A stretch of 64,000 bases of DNA from Clusia tigrina (lineage: Eukaryota > Arthropoda > Insecta > Diptera > Clusiidae), in NCBI GenBank assembly GCA_920105625.2, contig OV050033.1, positions 51,294,780 through 51,358,779 of the forward strand, written 5' to 3'. The translations under genes were made by a program, and so were the position numbers. Shown here one piece after another: positions 11,412 through 23,699 of the stretch. The notes under the pieces were generated by a model. It was not told the origin of the DNA. It saw only the letters and a program-made list of their open reading frames with translations, and made no database searches. Position 1 is the stretch's first letter. Each line of letters starts with the position of its first letter.

Positions 11412-14400
11412 GCTGCTGCTGCTGCTGCTGCTTTTTGTGGTTATTGTAGGGAATAGAATATTTTATTGTTGGGTATTTGCGACTGCAGAAGCGAACTTAT
11501 TTTTGGGGATGATGAACGAGTTCGTAGAGAGGCGTCGAGGCAGCAACTGTTTGATATATCAGCAGTAAAACTGATTAATACGCGCCTCAACAAACGTGAT
11601 TAATACGAGAGTCTAATAATGAAACACGCCCGCTTCCCGCTTGCAACCCCGACACTCTCATTTGCCACTCTGGCATTTTGACTTTCATAGCGGCAGGGTG
11701 TTGAGGGTGGCAGGGACACACGTGTATGACATGTCCTTTTTGTCTTTCGTCATGTATTCTCCGACTTCCTCGCTTGCCACTCACACACATTCCATTACAG
11801 GCAATTAATTGACTCATTTAAAGGGATTCTGACTGCATTATCCCTGAGCATCTGCGGGATTACTGCAAAATTAGCAAATTATGGGAACACACCCAGGCCA
11901 TAAAGTAGGCCAACACTGTTTGATTTTTTGGCAGAGCGATTTGTCACACACAGCACTCAGATCGTATGACATCTAATGTAATATATATGACGTGCCATTA
12001 TCTGGTTAATCGGCACTACTTGATCAAATAATTAATACCTGCATATGAGTTGTGAGCTTCATAGGGTATTCAGGGTATTAAAACGGAAAATTGATTTACG
12101 AAATTAATTGCTGCATTTTAGCAATTAATTTCTGAATTTTAGCAATTAATTTCTTAATTTGAGCAATTAGTTACTGTCTTTTAGCAAATAATTTTTAAAA
12201 ATTTAATAATTACTGTGTTTCAGCAATTAATTACTATATTTTAACAATTGATTACTAAATTTCAGCATTTAATTAATGTATTTTAGCAATTAATTACTGA
12301 TTGTAGCAATTAATTACTATATTTTAGGAAATAGTTGCTGCATTTTAGCAATTAATTGCTATATTTCAGAACTTAATTACTATATTTTAACAATTAATTA
12401 CTAAATTTCATCAATTAATTATTGCAATTGAGCAATTAATTACTGTATTTGAGTTATTGAATTTTATCAATTAATTTCTGTGTTTCAGCAATTAATTAGT
12501 ATATTTCCACTGAATTTTAGCAATCCATTACTTTATTTTCGTAATTAATTACTGAAATTTACTAATTAATGTTTGATTACTAAATTTCAATCAATTAAAC
12601 CGTTGGATTAGAATCTCCAAGCAATATTAATTATTAGAATTATTATATGAGGCTTCAAAATTGATTTGCTGACAGAAATTTGAAATTCAAATTAATCATC
12701 GATTTGGATTTGAAGTCTGAAAATTAGATAAAAGAAATTCAATTAATGTATTTCTTAAATAAAATTAGAAACTGAAGAACTCAATTGGAATATTATTAAT
12801 TTACTAAATTTCAGCAATTGAATTTCTGTAATTAAAATATAAAATATAATTTGAAGAACTGAATTCGAATCCGTTCAATTGGAATTTATTCAATTACTAA
12901 ATTTCAGCAATTGAATTTCAGCAACTAAAATATAAAATATAATTTGAAGAACTGAATTGGAATATTTCCAATTACTAAATTTCAGCAATTGAATTTCTGT
13001 AATTAAAATATAAAATATAATTTGAAGAACTGAATTGTAATCCGTTCAATTGGAATTTATTCAATTACTAAATTTCAGAAATTGAATTGCAGCAATTAAA
13101 ATATAAAATATAATTTGAAGAACTGAATTGTAATCCGTTCAATTGGAATTTATTCAATTACTAAATTTCAGAAATTGAATTGCAGCAATAAAATATAAAG
13201 TACTATAAATTGAAGAACTGAATTGGATTTTATTTAATTACTATTTTACTTATAGAATTGTTACAGGTCAGCAGACAAGTACCTCAATTTGAGAAATTTA
13301 TATGTAATTTTTGTTATTCTGAATATCAGCGACTGAATTTTCCTACTAAATATCTGAATTTCAATTAAGGATATCACCAAACAAATTACTAAAGTTTAAT
13401 TTCTGAAATTAAACTGCTGCTGCTTTTCATCTCTAAATATCAGTAGTCACTGAGACACAGTCTGCTACAAGAGTTTCCTTTTATTGCACTCACATTGCTC
13501 TTATCATACTCAATCAGATGGTATCCAATCCTCTGTTCTACCTACCCACATGTATGCATCCAATCTTCCTGGTCTACCTACCCACATGTCTGTATCCTTA
13601 TTATCTTACGCCTCTATTTAGCATACTTATTACGGCAACCCTCCCTTCTTATAGGCTTCATAATGTGTATAGATGACGTTTCTACTTTACTTTGAATATG
13701 TGAAGTCTTTAAAGATATGAAAACTTCCTTAACAATTGTCCCAAGAATGTTCTCAAGAAGCCTCCGTTCGCAACATCACTTATCTCACAAAGTATTTGTA
13801 TGATTATGAGTATGTTTATAAAGTTCCCAAACCAACCTCAGACGCCCACGAAATCCTCAATTAATTCTAATTATAATTTTTGTTCAAATATTAAACATTT
13901 AATTTTTTTTGTTTTTACAGAAACCGAAACCAAAATGGTTTACTACCAATCAACCCCACTTATAGTTAAGACGGAGCAACCCAGTCAGGCGCAATTCTGC
14001 ACACCACTGCGATCAGTTCCAAATACATCAGCGGCAGCAACAGCGCAGCACCAACAGCACCAACACCAGCTGCAAATACCACAAAATTCACCACACAATT
14101 TCAGCATAAATAATGTTGAAATTGTGATGCAGCCGCAACAACCCCAACTGCAGTTGGACTCACCACACTCAAGTATTACGCACATGCAAAATCTGAGCAA
14201 TGCGCCGAACCAAAACTATTTAATCGCCAACATTAAAGCGGAACCCTTGCCACCCAGTATCACGATCTACGCCACCTCCACCTCATCTTCACCCTCACCC
14301 TCGTCCACATCCACATCTTTAATCTCAAGCGTGCCGGCACATGCTACCCGCGGCCATGTTAGCTGTAGCTCAACAACTGCGGCTGCGGCAGTGGCAGTGG

Positions 14401-16458
14401 CAGCACCACCACCCACGCCCCCACCCGCTGCTGCCATAGTGGCGCGCAAAACACCCGTCAATAAGCCACAATTCAAATGCGAACAATGCGGCATGACCTT
14501 CGGAAGCAAATCGGCGCATACCTCGCACACCAAATCGCATGCGAAAAGCGGCGACTTGGGTTTGGGGCTGGGTGGCTCTGCTGCCGGCGGCGGACAACTG
14601 AGCGCAATTGAGGTCAATGAAGCGGGTGTGCCGCTGGGCATACCCAAGACACCTCAAATCAAACCGAATGTCAGCGGTGCGACTGGCGGAGATCCATATC
14701 AGTGCAATGTCTGTCAGAAGACGTTCGCTGTGCCTGCAAGACTGGTGAGTACAAACATTTTTACAAAATTCCCGAACCCAAATTCCAAGTTGGTCTACTT
14801 TGGGAAGTCACAGAGAATTCTTGAACTCCTTTCTTAAAATCATAGGTACTGATACATGCCTGGATACATTGGTATATTTGCTGTTCTCAGATAGAGGAGC
14901 CATCATTCTTAGAACCGAAAAACGGTTACTATTTAAATGATGTGACAGACGTTATCTCCAGAAAATAATCAATGATCTTGTTCGACCTTGATTATACGAA
15001 GAACTGTGCCTCTTGGGCAACTACTGGAAGCGTACAGCAGCAACCTTAGGTTGCAGAGAGACAGATCTGTGCTGTCTGGATTATCTTTACTATATCACTC
15101 TTAAGACTTCATAACCTGCGGGAGACAACCAGAAACTAAATTCGTAGAGTTCTGGGGTAACTTCATATTCTTTGAAGGGTTAACGAAGTTTTTATAGTCC
15201 ATGGAATTAGTGAAAGGGATGGTTCAGGATCTCGAATCTTATTGGATGATTTTAATTTTTAACCCACAATTCCTCCGTGGTTCTCTCCATAAAAGATTGT
15301 CCGATACCTAACTCGAAACTCATGGCTGAACTGTCCCACAATACACCCAATAATAACGCACTGTCTAGGGAATAATTTACCTTTTTCCTTGTCATTGACA
15401 TCTTTCCACTTCCAATTCCAACATCAACTAATCTTGTGTCTTTTCCCGGCCCCCCACAGATTCGTCACTATCGCACTCACACCGGCGAAAGACCCTTCGA
15501 GTGTGAATTCTGTCATAAGCTGTTCAGCGTTAAGGAGAATTTACAAGTGCATCGCCGCATCCACACCAAAGAACGTCCTTACAAATGCGATGTCTGCGGA
15601 CGTGCTTTTGAGCATTCGGGCAAATTGCATCGCCACATGCGCATACACACCGGCGAGCGACCGCACAAGTGTTCCGTCTGCGAGAAGACGTTCATACAAT
15701 CCGGCCAGCTGGTTATCCACATGCGCACGCACACCGGAGAGAAGCCCTACAAATGTCCAGTGGAGGGCTGCGGCAAGGGATTCACTTGCTCCAAACAGCT
15801 GAAAGTCCATTCACGCACGCACACCGGCGAGAAGCCGTATCACTGCGACATTTGCTTCCGAGATTTCGGCTATAACCACGTCCTGAAGCTGCATCGCGTG
15901 CAGCATTATGGGTCCAAGTGCTACAAGTGCACCATCTGTGACGAGACATTCAAGAGCAAAAAGGAGATGGAGGCCCACATCAAGGGCCACGCCAATGAGT
16001 TACCCGATGACGAGGAAGAGGCGGCTGCAGGAGGCAGCGGGCAGGTCAGCGGTCAGGTCAGCTCGAGTGGTTCTAGTGGCGATACAATATCCGTGCCTGG
16101 CTCACCTCAATCTCCTGCTACTCTGCCGGATGTGCCCAAGGCCAAACGGACCAAACCGGATCGCAAACGAGCCACGGCCACAGCTGCTGCAACACGTGGC
16201 CCTCCATCACCCAGCTCGCCCAGTTCCACATTCTCACCCACATCAAGCACATCGCGACACTCTGCTGGTTCGCCAGTATCATCACTGGCAGCATCGCCGC
16301 CACTATCGTCCATAACACTTGAGACTGATCACTTTAGCCGCGACAGTGGCGTTGCCAGCACCAGCACTAGTCGTCAGCTGACGACCGTAACAACGCTGAC
16401 TAATGTCAGCAATCACACTGTTTACAGTATCGAAGAAATGCCCACAGACCTTAGCATA

Positions 16459-16490
<32 letters not shown>

Positions 16491-18894
16491 GCAGCCAGCG
16501 CCAGCAAACTATTATCAGCGGCAGCCAAAGCTTCAGCATCAAAGTCAAAGCAATGCAGTTTACTCACAGCCTCAGCAACAGCAACAACAACAAAGCTCAT
16601 ACAATCCCTACATGCGTCACTCACCAGTTTCACCACCCCTACACCTGCAGCAGCAGCAGCAACAACAACAACAACAGCAACAGGAAGAGCATCCGCTTAG
16701 TCACACCACATATGAACCGCCCACCATCAACCCAGCCCTGCTCGAAGCTGCTTCCATTGCGAGTCGCCGAGCCATGCTGGAACCACGCGAAGAAGAGGTT
16801 ACTCAGGCTGCGCTGCAGATAATGCAGCTGCACAACAGTCGGACACAACAACAACAACAACAACAACAGCAGCAGCACCAGCACCAACTGCAGCAACAAC
16901 AACACCAGCAGCATCAGCAGCACCAACTGCAACAACAACAACACCAGCAGCAACAGCAGGCACAGCAACAACAACAGCAGCACCATCATCAGCAACATCA
17001 TCAGCAACAGCAACAGCTGCAACAACAACTGCAACAACAACAACAACAACCACAACTCCAGCAGCAACAATTGCAGTCCACTCATCAGTCCTCATCGTCC
17101 AATTCTGCCCAGCGTAACAATCTGCATGTGAGCGATATCGGCCACTACGATGACACGGACGAGGCCAATGAACTCATCGAGCATTATAAATGTGGGAATC
17201 TGGCCCGACATGGCATCCACAAAGGCTACACCGCAATACCAAAATACGAGTGAGTATTCCAGAAGTCGCTGATATGCTTTGAAACCAAATGGGAGATCAA
17301 GAATGTTAAGAGAATATACAAAGAGAGTGAATTAGAGAGAGGGAGAGAGAGAGAGAGAGAGAGAGAGAAAAAAAAAGAAAATAAATAATGAGACATGTAA
17401 AAGAGAAACAATAAAAGAAAGAGACAGAAAGAGAAAGAAAGAGTAGGATAGAAAGAGTTGGAAGTAGAAAAAGGCAGAAATAGATAGAGGTAGAAATAGA
17501 CAGAAATATAAAAAGATCGCGGAAGAGGAATCCAGAGAAAGAGATAGAGGAAGGGAAAAAAACATAGAGAAAGAAACGGAAAGACGAAGAGAAAGACACA
17601 GAAAGGCACAGAAACGCAGAGCGAGACAGAGAAAGACACAGAAAGATATAGAGACAGAGGAAGACAGAGACATAGAGAGGCATAGATTGACAGAGAAAAG
17701 GTACGAGTATATAGGCATAGATTGACAGAGAAAAGGTATAGAGTGGCATAGATAGGCATAGATTAACAGACAGAAGGTATAGAGAGAAAGATATAGAAAT
17801 AAAGAGATGGAGATAATGAGATGGAGATAAAGAGATGGAAATATAGATAAAGAGATGGAGTTAAAGAGATAAAGATATGGAGGTAAAGAGATAAAGAGAT
17901 GCAGGTAAAGAGATAAAGAGATGGAGATAAAGAGATGGAGATAAAGAGATGGAGGTAAAGAGATAAAGCGATGCAGATAAAGATATAGAAATAAAGAGAT
18001 GGAGATAATGAGATGGAGATAAAGAGATGGAGATAAAAAGATGGACATAAAGAGATGGAGATAAAGAGATAGAGAGAATGAGATGGACATAAAGAGATGG
18101 AGATAAAGAGATAGAGAGAATGAGATAGAGAGAATGATATAGGGAGACAGAGATAAAGAGAAAGAGATAGGAAGAAATAGGAAGAAATAGCCAAAATATA
18201 TGGAGAAAGAGATACAAGTGAATGAATAATATAGAGGCAGAAGGAAATATAGGGAAATATATAGAGAGAAATAAATAAATAAAGAATGAGCGACAGAAAA
18301 AAAGGCAAAAAGGCAACGAAAGTTCTGCTAGAATTATCTCCCTCATTATCTCAAAATTAAATGATTCGAGATATTTGAATGCACCAACCATGTAATTTAG
18401 ACTCACAAGTGCTTTTGTTAGATGATCTCATAGTATGCACCCAGATGAAAACATTTCCTGAGTCAATTTTAAATAGCATTATATTTCTTTTTCTACGACC
18501 TCATACTAAATAATTCATATACTTAATAATTTGTATCATTCTTCCTTTCAGGTCCTCGTTCCTTAACAATGAAATCATAGTCCGCCAAGTGGAAGCAGCC
18601 ATCGCCCCGCTGCGGTCTTCAACCGAATCGCCAGACCGGTCGTCCTCACCCGAAAGTGATTCCATGATGTTAGTGGCGGACCGGGATGTGATGACATTGC
18701 CACTGCGCAAACGCAAATTGTATATGAATGAAGGACCAAGCGAGACGAGAGCAACAACAAACGAGACTGCAGCCGGTAACAATGGTACTGTCGGTGGAGC
18801 CGGCGTTGGGGGCAACAGCAATGGAACCAACAGCGAAATGGGTCAGAAGGTGATGCGGATGAGTTCCGTTATACAGTTTGCCAAAGCCTCGTAA
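9943..18894 (+). CDS. Kr-h1: Krueppel homolog 1, juvenile-hormone-inducible C2H2 zinc-finger transcription factor
   Basis: Four coding exons join in phase: 9943-10156 (ends phase 1, donor GTGTGC), 13921-14744 (phase 0, donor GTGAGT), 15460-17249 (phase 2, donor GTGAGT) and 18552-18894 (stop TAA at 18892). The total is 1056 codons. Eight C2H2 fingers start near residues 256, 331, 359, 387, 415, 443 (with a two-residue-longer Cys loop), 473 and 501, joined mostly by TGE(R/K)P-type linkers. The finger block and the last residues MRMSSVIQFAKAS are hallmarks of insect Kr-h1. Residues after 600 are rich in Gln, His, Ser and Pro, with several CAG/CAA polyglutamine tracts, which explains a length above the usual roughly 650-850. 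In insects Kr-h1 acts in the nucleus downstream of the JH receptor Met/Taiman and represses metamorphic genes. M77 at 13935 is an alternative start; the first exon is the least certain part. Confidence 0.93.
11357..11432. repeat. (GTT)n/(GCT)n microsatellite
   Basis: An uninterrupted run of about 18 GTT triplets passes directly into about seven GCT triplets. It lies in Kr-h1 intron 1. The leucine- or cysteine-only ORFs across it are artefacts. Confidence 0.95.
11719..11724. promoter_or_regulatory. CACGTG E-box in Kr-h1 intron 1 (candidate JH response site)
   Basis: The canonical palindromic E-box CACGTG sits in ACACACGTGTATG. Known Met/Taiman juvenile-hormone response elements near insect Kr-h1 genes contain a CACGTG core. 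A single hexamer has weak predictive value, and I found no second clustered copy here. Confidence 0.25.
12060..12600. repeat. About 21-bp AT-rich minisatellite
   Basis: More than 20 diverged copies of a unit like TTAGCAATTAATTACTGTAT run head to tail. Most copies contain the palindrome AATTAATT and the word CAATTAATTACT. It lies in Kr-h1 intron 1. Confidence 0.85.
12780..13225. repeat. 90-100-bp tandem repeat
   Basis: About four to five copies of a unit containing AAATTTCAGCAATTGAATTT, TAAAATATAAAATATAATTT, GAAGAACTGAATTG and CCGTTCAATTGGAATTTATT. Copies differ by small deletions (one lacks the CCGTTC part). It lies in Kr-h1 intron 1, about 700 bp before the exon 2 acceptor. Confidence 0.85.
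17330..18290. repeat. GA-rich purine minisatellite in Kr-h1 intron 3
   Basis: About 950 bp in which the plus strand is almost only purines. It starts with a (GA)n run (17337-17368) and becomes a variable 12-14-bp minisatellite built from AGAGATGGAGATAA and AGAGATAAAGAGATG units (17780-18130). It fills most of intron 3 (17250-18551). The long Leu/Ser/Tyr minus-strand ORFs are artefacts of this tract. GAGAG words are potential GAGA-factor sites, but nothing here proves such use. Confidence 0.9.
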
Positions 18895-19240
18895 TTAAAG
18901 AGCACCAAACGAACGCATTTAAATTGCGATATTTTATAAAAAATATGAAGACTGTTCAACAAAACAACAATGAAAAACGACAATTTTTTTTTCATGCTAA
19001 GACAGATTTTAATGGGATGCTAATGTGGGTCAGAAACTATTGTCGATTTTCTCCTACATTTTTGTTCTATAGCGTTTGTTTTCACGCGATTTCCACCCTC
19101 CCATTTGAAAGTATTCTCTTAAGCCTGGCTCTACAATAGTAGTCAAATTGTTTACCGTTATATTATTTGTATGCTACTCTAACGAAAAGTCGGCGGATTA
19201 TGGAACTGTTATGGAACAATGAATAAATCGGTGTTTATAT
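18895..19240 (+). other. Probable Kr-h1 3' untranslated region
   Basis: The sequence after the Kr-h1 stop is AT-rich and non-coding. The first strong polyadenylation word, AATAAA, is in CAATGAATAAATCGG near 19223; another (CAATAAAAG) lies near 19677. Either could end the transcript. Confidence 0.4.
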
Positions 19241-22200
19241 TGCAGTGTCATCTACAAATACCAATTGTAGGCCTCCATAAATTAGCTGAACATATGCGCC
19301 AATAGTGCTGGCCCCATTCTAAAGAGATGTATTTGTAGGTGGACATGGTATAATCCTATTATACGGTAGGATATTTAGGACAGGGATCCAGTGCCCACAC
19401 GTATTTGCTTGTAATATAAAGTCGACTGCTTCCTGCAGCTATCACGGTGGAGCAACTGTTATATACGAATACCTCAGGCACTACATTAAAGATAGTTACG
19501 GTGATCCAACTGATTAAAATTATTGTAAAATACTGAAAAATTAAGTTAAAAGTTACCTGCAATTTGTTTGCACAGCAGTATTAAAAGTGAAAGTACAAAA
19601 GAGAAAAATGTATTTAAAAGTTATCTTCAATTTGTTTGCACAGAAGTGTAAAAGATATATTAAGCCAGTTAATAGCAATAAAAGAAACTTAAATGGTGTG
19701 GCAATCCTGATTCCTTCCTAATTTCCTTCTATTCAAACAAATTTCATTCTATGCAAACTAATTTCCTGCTGCATTCCCATTTTAAGATTGCTTTCACCAT
19801 GCCATGGCACTTATTTTTCTCCAAAAGAAAAACACCTCTGTGATATAACTTCACCTTGTATAACTGCGCCCTGAGGGGCTGTGGAGAAACACGTGCTAAC
19901 CACATAGCAACTAATAAATAACATGATGTAGTTTGTGGGGGAGAGGTGTCTGTTATTGCAACCATGGTGCAGGTGGTGAACTCGAAATCGACTAGAATAA
20001 CCCCTCTCGATAAGAAAAAAATATTAATATTATTATTATAATTTGTGTACCATTCGACAGAATAACACTCTATTGTAGCGTCCGTTAATAGGGAAAGGCA
20101 GCGAAAGAGAGTATTTTAAGTATGCGTACGTCATAGTTCATTCCTTCTCTTACAATTGACAACAACAATTTATTTGAGCGGCTCCTTATAAAGTTCCATA
20201 TTGACTAATAAAGTTCCATTGACACCACTTTTTTCGGCTGAGAGTATTTTCATCACACATTATAAATAATTAAATGAATTAATTTGAATTGATAAGTATT
20301 TTAATTACTAACTATGTTTAAGCCACTTAACATATGACAACAAATAATTGTATAAATCAAAAGTTCACACATACATGCCACCCGTGTATGTGTGGAGTTT
20401 TGTGAGCTAAATGATCAACACTTCTGTGTATGTATAAAAGTAATACCTACCAAGAAACCGCCGTTCCCTTAAACTGCTGCTAAAAAAAAATGTATTTTGT
20501 AAAATGCATCGTTAGGTTAACGCAATAATTGTAATTATACATTCTTTATTAAGTAAAAACCAGAAAGGGCCATATAAATAATTTAGTCAATATTCAACTG
20601 TACTAAACCAATTTAACAAGCTAACATAAACATAAAGTTTTAATCATTACATATACAATAAATTAAACTAGTTATATATGCATATACATTATAAATTTTT
20701 ATTTATTAAATAAATTATTGTAACAATTTTATGTTAAAATGTTATGTTTCTATCAACAGCAAAAAAGAAAAATATATATACATATATATTTATAAATATA
20801 TGTGTGGATTTTTAAAATAAAAAATTATGTTCTGCTTCATATGAAATAATAATAATTGAATAATTGAGTTAGCAAAAATACAAAATATAAGTAAATAATA
20901 ATATAATAACATAAAATTCAACCACATTGGTTTTCAGCAGCGTTCTGTTAAATTATTTGCTGAAACATAAATAATATTCTTGCAAAAATGTCAACCAACT
21001 TAAGAGAGAAAAGTTGAGCCGAAATACAGAGACCCAGACAGATAATAACACAGGCCGCTGTATAAGATAACAACATTACTTTTGTAATCATTTCTTCAGT
21101 CCTTCTCTCAACATTGCTTGTAATTAATTAAAATCTTATTTAAACAAACTATCAAAAATTAGCAAAACAGATTTGAGTTATAATTAAAATTCATAAAATA
21201 AAACAACCAAAATTATTTCATATTTAAATGCAAATATTTAACATTAAGTGAAATTTTTCAATCATTAAAGAAATTCTACTAACAATAAAACAAACAAAAA
21301 ACTCCATTAAAAATATTTTAAACAATTTATAAACTAATTTTATACGCATTTTATAAATATATACTTATACATATACACAAGTCTCATACAAACAACCTAT
21401 TCGATAATGATTAATATCGCAGAATTAACTTCATTGAAACACACATTTAATTATAGAGTATATAAACAAACATACAGAGAACAGAAATCACAAATAACCA
21501 TGTTTTAAGCGTTTAATTAATTAATTAACTAAAATTAAACTAAATTTAAATTTAAGCGTACCACAAAAAAGTGAAAAAGCAAAAAACAATACCAATACCA
21601 TGAAACACTGAACTGATAAACGAAATGATTTCAATAAATTACTTAAAATAATTAAATAAATAGTAAAAAATAAGCGAACAAGAATTTTGTCGAAAAGGAA
21701 CAATTTTTATAATTGCAAAGAGCGAACGGAGTTAAAATAAGCAGTAAAATTAGTTGTAATTTTAAGTAAACATAAATATTTAATAAAAAATTTAAAAATA
21801 AAGAAAGTAATTGAAACATATATTACAAAAAAAAATAAGAAAAAGATGACGTCATTTATTTAATTACATTTATTTGTTATTGCTAATTTTTTAATCCAGA
21901 ATCCACCGAATCCGGTGGCTACGTCTTTCGCAGTATATCACGAATTTTCGTATTTGTCGTGTTCCAGTTCAATCACTGGATAGTGTTTGTTGTTGTGTTG
22001 TTGTTGCGTTGGCCCCGTCTTTCGCAATATTTCACAAAAATTCGTTTTACCGTGTAGTAGTTCGATCACTAGATAATGTCAGGTATTGCAAAGACCTTTG
22101 ATGATTGAGCTTTGATAATTGACTTTCGATAAAAGTAATTTAAATAAACAACAATTGACTCAAGAATTGTATACAATTTAATTCCATACCACAGTTTAAT

Positions 22201-22510
22201 TAGGTTCACTTTTAGTTCGACTCACTTTATCTCTAGTCACCCGTTTGTAAGTCAGCTTTGCATTTTCTGTCGTTCTAGCGTGGAATTTGAAGGTCCTATT
22301 CTGCTGCCTAGAATATTCTAGAAAAACTAAGCGTAACCGTCAACCATTGGAACCGAAAACAACGCCTACTACAGAATATAATGAAACAATTGACGGTCAA
22401 AGTGTGTACCAGGTAAACCGAAACTTGATAGCAATCGACGGAGTGCTTTGTTCTTCATTTCTTGTTTCGGAAAAGTGTCGTCAAAATTATGTATCCAGAA
22501 AAGAGTAGTA
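19240..22510. other. AT-rich intergenic DNA, no gene recognised
   Basis: No ORF with recognisable features. There is a poly-A/T-rich block from 20450 to 21840, and short imperfect repeats at 21895-22080 (two copies of a segment with (G/C)TCTTTCGCA(G/A)TAT and GTTC(C/G)A(T/G)TCACT(A/G)GATA). Part of it may be a long Kr-h1 3' UTR. Confidence 0.4.
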
Positions 22511-22513
22511 TTT

Positions 22514-22665
<152 letters not shown>

Positions 22666-23054
22666 GTGGTACCTTATATATATTATTATAACATCAACAG
22701 ATCCTGTAACTCGGTACCTTCCTCCAAGCCATGTCTTTATATCCTCAAAACACTCAGAAAACAATTCCAAGTCCTAACAGAGCAGTTTACAGTGCATAAA
22801 TAACTACGCAGCTAATGGTGGATATAGAGCGCACACTGACACAGAAGTGTACCAGGATTGTGCCTTCAATTTACCTACATATGTAATTAGAGGCATATGT
22901 TTCATGAAACCCTCACGAGGCCGGATTAGTAACAGTATGGTGGTCGCTACTTTCCACACTTCCATTCCGGAGACACTTCCGTGTGCAGAGTTTACCAGAG
23001 GTGGAATGTCATCCAGAGAAAAGAAAGTATTTTTCGCTGCCAGTGTCCGTAGCG

Positions 23055-23130
23055 GACACACCACGCTTTTCAATGGATTCACCTCGATTTTTAGTGGATT
23101 CACCACGATTTTGAGTGGATTCATGTACAA
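23055..23130. repeat. Three-copy 21-bp direct repeat
   Basis: The words AATGGATTCACCTCGATTTT, AGTGGATTCACCACGATTTT and GAGTGGATTCATG follow one another at 21-bp spacing. The surrounding ORFs (22847-23173 plus; 22804-23130 minus) show no recognisable family. Confidence 0.6.
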
Positions 23131-23699
23131 CGTCCGTGTGCTTTATTTTGCTGCTTTGCCGTTTGACGTTTAAATTTATTTTCGCTATATTCTCTGATGT
23201 CATCTATCCGGCAACACAACTGTCAAAATTCAAACGGCGTATGAGAAGCTAAGAGTGTAAAAATACCTTTAAACGTCGAAAATTATTGTCTATCAAATTT
23301 CTTTGTTCAATGTGTAATAACATCGTATATATAACTTGAGGCACTCCAAAAAATTAAAGTTGAGGCCAGCAACTTGGTCCTTTTTAGTGTACCTAATTTC
23401 AAATGAACAACCAAAGAATTGTAGAAGATAATTTATTTCACTATACTGCAGGATGGTCCGCTTAAAAGTAAGTTTATAATTGTTAAATTATATTCTTCTT
23501 AAAGCTGAACTTATTCGCTACCATAATTATCAGCGCAAATTGCTGACGCTGCGCTTCCCACGATGTAATGGTGCAGCGATCCCACGTTGTGATATTGCAC
23601 TGGATGCACGTGTGCTTTGGTATGGATGGTATGGAAATAAGCGCAGGCGTAGTGTCAGCAGGTATGCGAGTAAACTCGCGTGTTAACTTATATAATAAC

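Larger units (their letters stand above)
10157..13920 (+). other. Kr-h1 intron 1, repeat-rich
   Basis: The intron is bounded by a GT at 10157 and the acceptor TTTTTACAG at 13912-13920. It contains a poly-C run (about 10766-10782), a (GTT)n then (GCT)n microsatellite (about 11357-11432), a 21-bp AATTAATT minisatellite (12060-12600) and a roughly 90-100-bp repeat (12780-13220). A CACGTG E-box lies at 11719-11724. No coding ORF is supported inside it. Confidence 0.7.

Noticed and set aside
10977..11449. Plus-strand ORFs with long poly-Cys or poly-Leu ends
   Set aside because: They are driven by the (GTT)n/(GCT)n microsatellite and lie within Kr-h1 intron 1.
13800..13934. Upstream ATG at 13800 as the Kr-h1 start
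   Set aside because: This stretch includes an AT-rich polypyrimidine tract and the acceptor TTTTTACAG at 13912-13920, so it is intron, not coding.
14745..14837. Kr-h1 ORF extension past 14744
   Set aside because: A strong GTGAGT donor at 14745 interrupts the second zinc finger, and the finger is completed exactly by the exon starting at 15460.
16639..17095. Minus-strand poly-Leu and poly-Val/Ala ORFs
   Set aside because: Shadows of the CAG/CAA polyglutamine codons of Kr-h1 on the opposite strand.
17226..18406. Several long minus-strand ORFs rich in Leu, Ser, Tyr and Phe
   Set aside because: They are the complement of the GA-rich minisatellite in Kr-h1 intron 3, which lacks stops on that strand.
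23480..23686. ORF MLNYILLKAELIRY... as a small gene
   Set aside because: An adjacent MVRLK/GTAAGT looks like a short first exon, but the downstream frame does not match any family I know and support is too thin.
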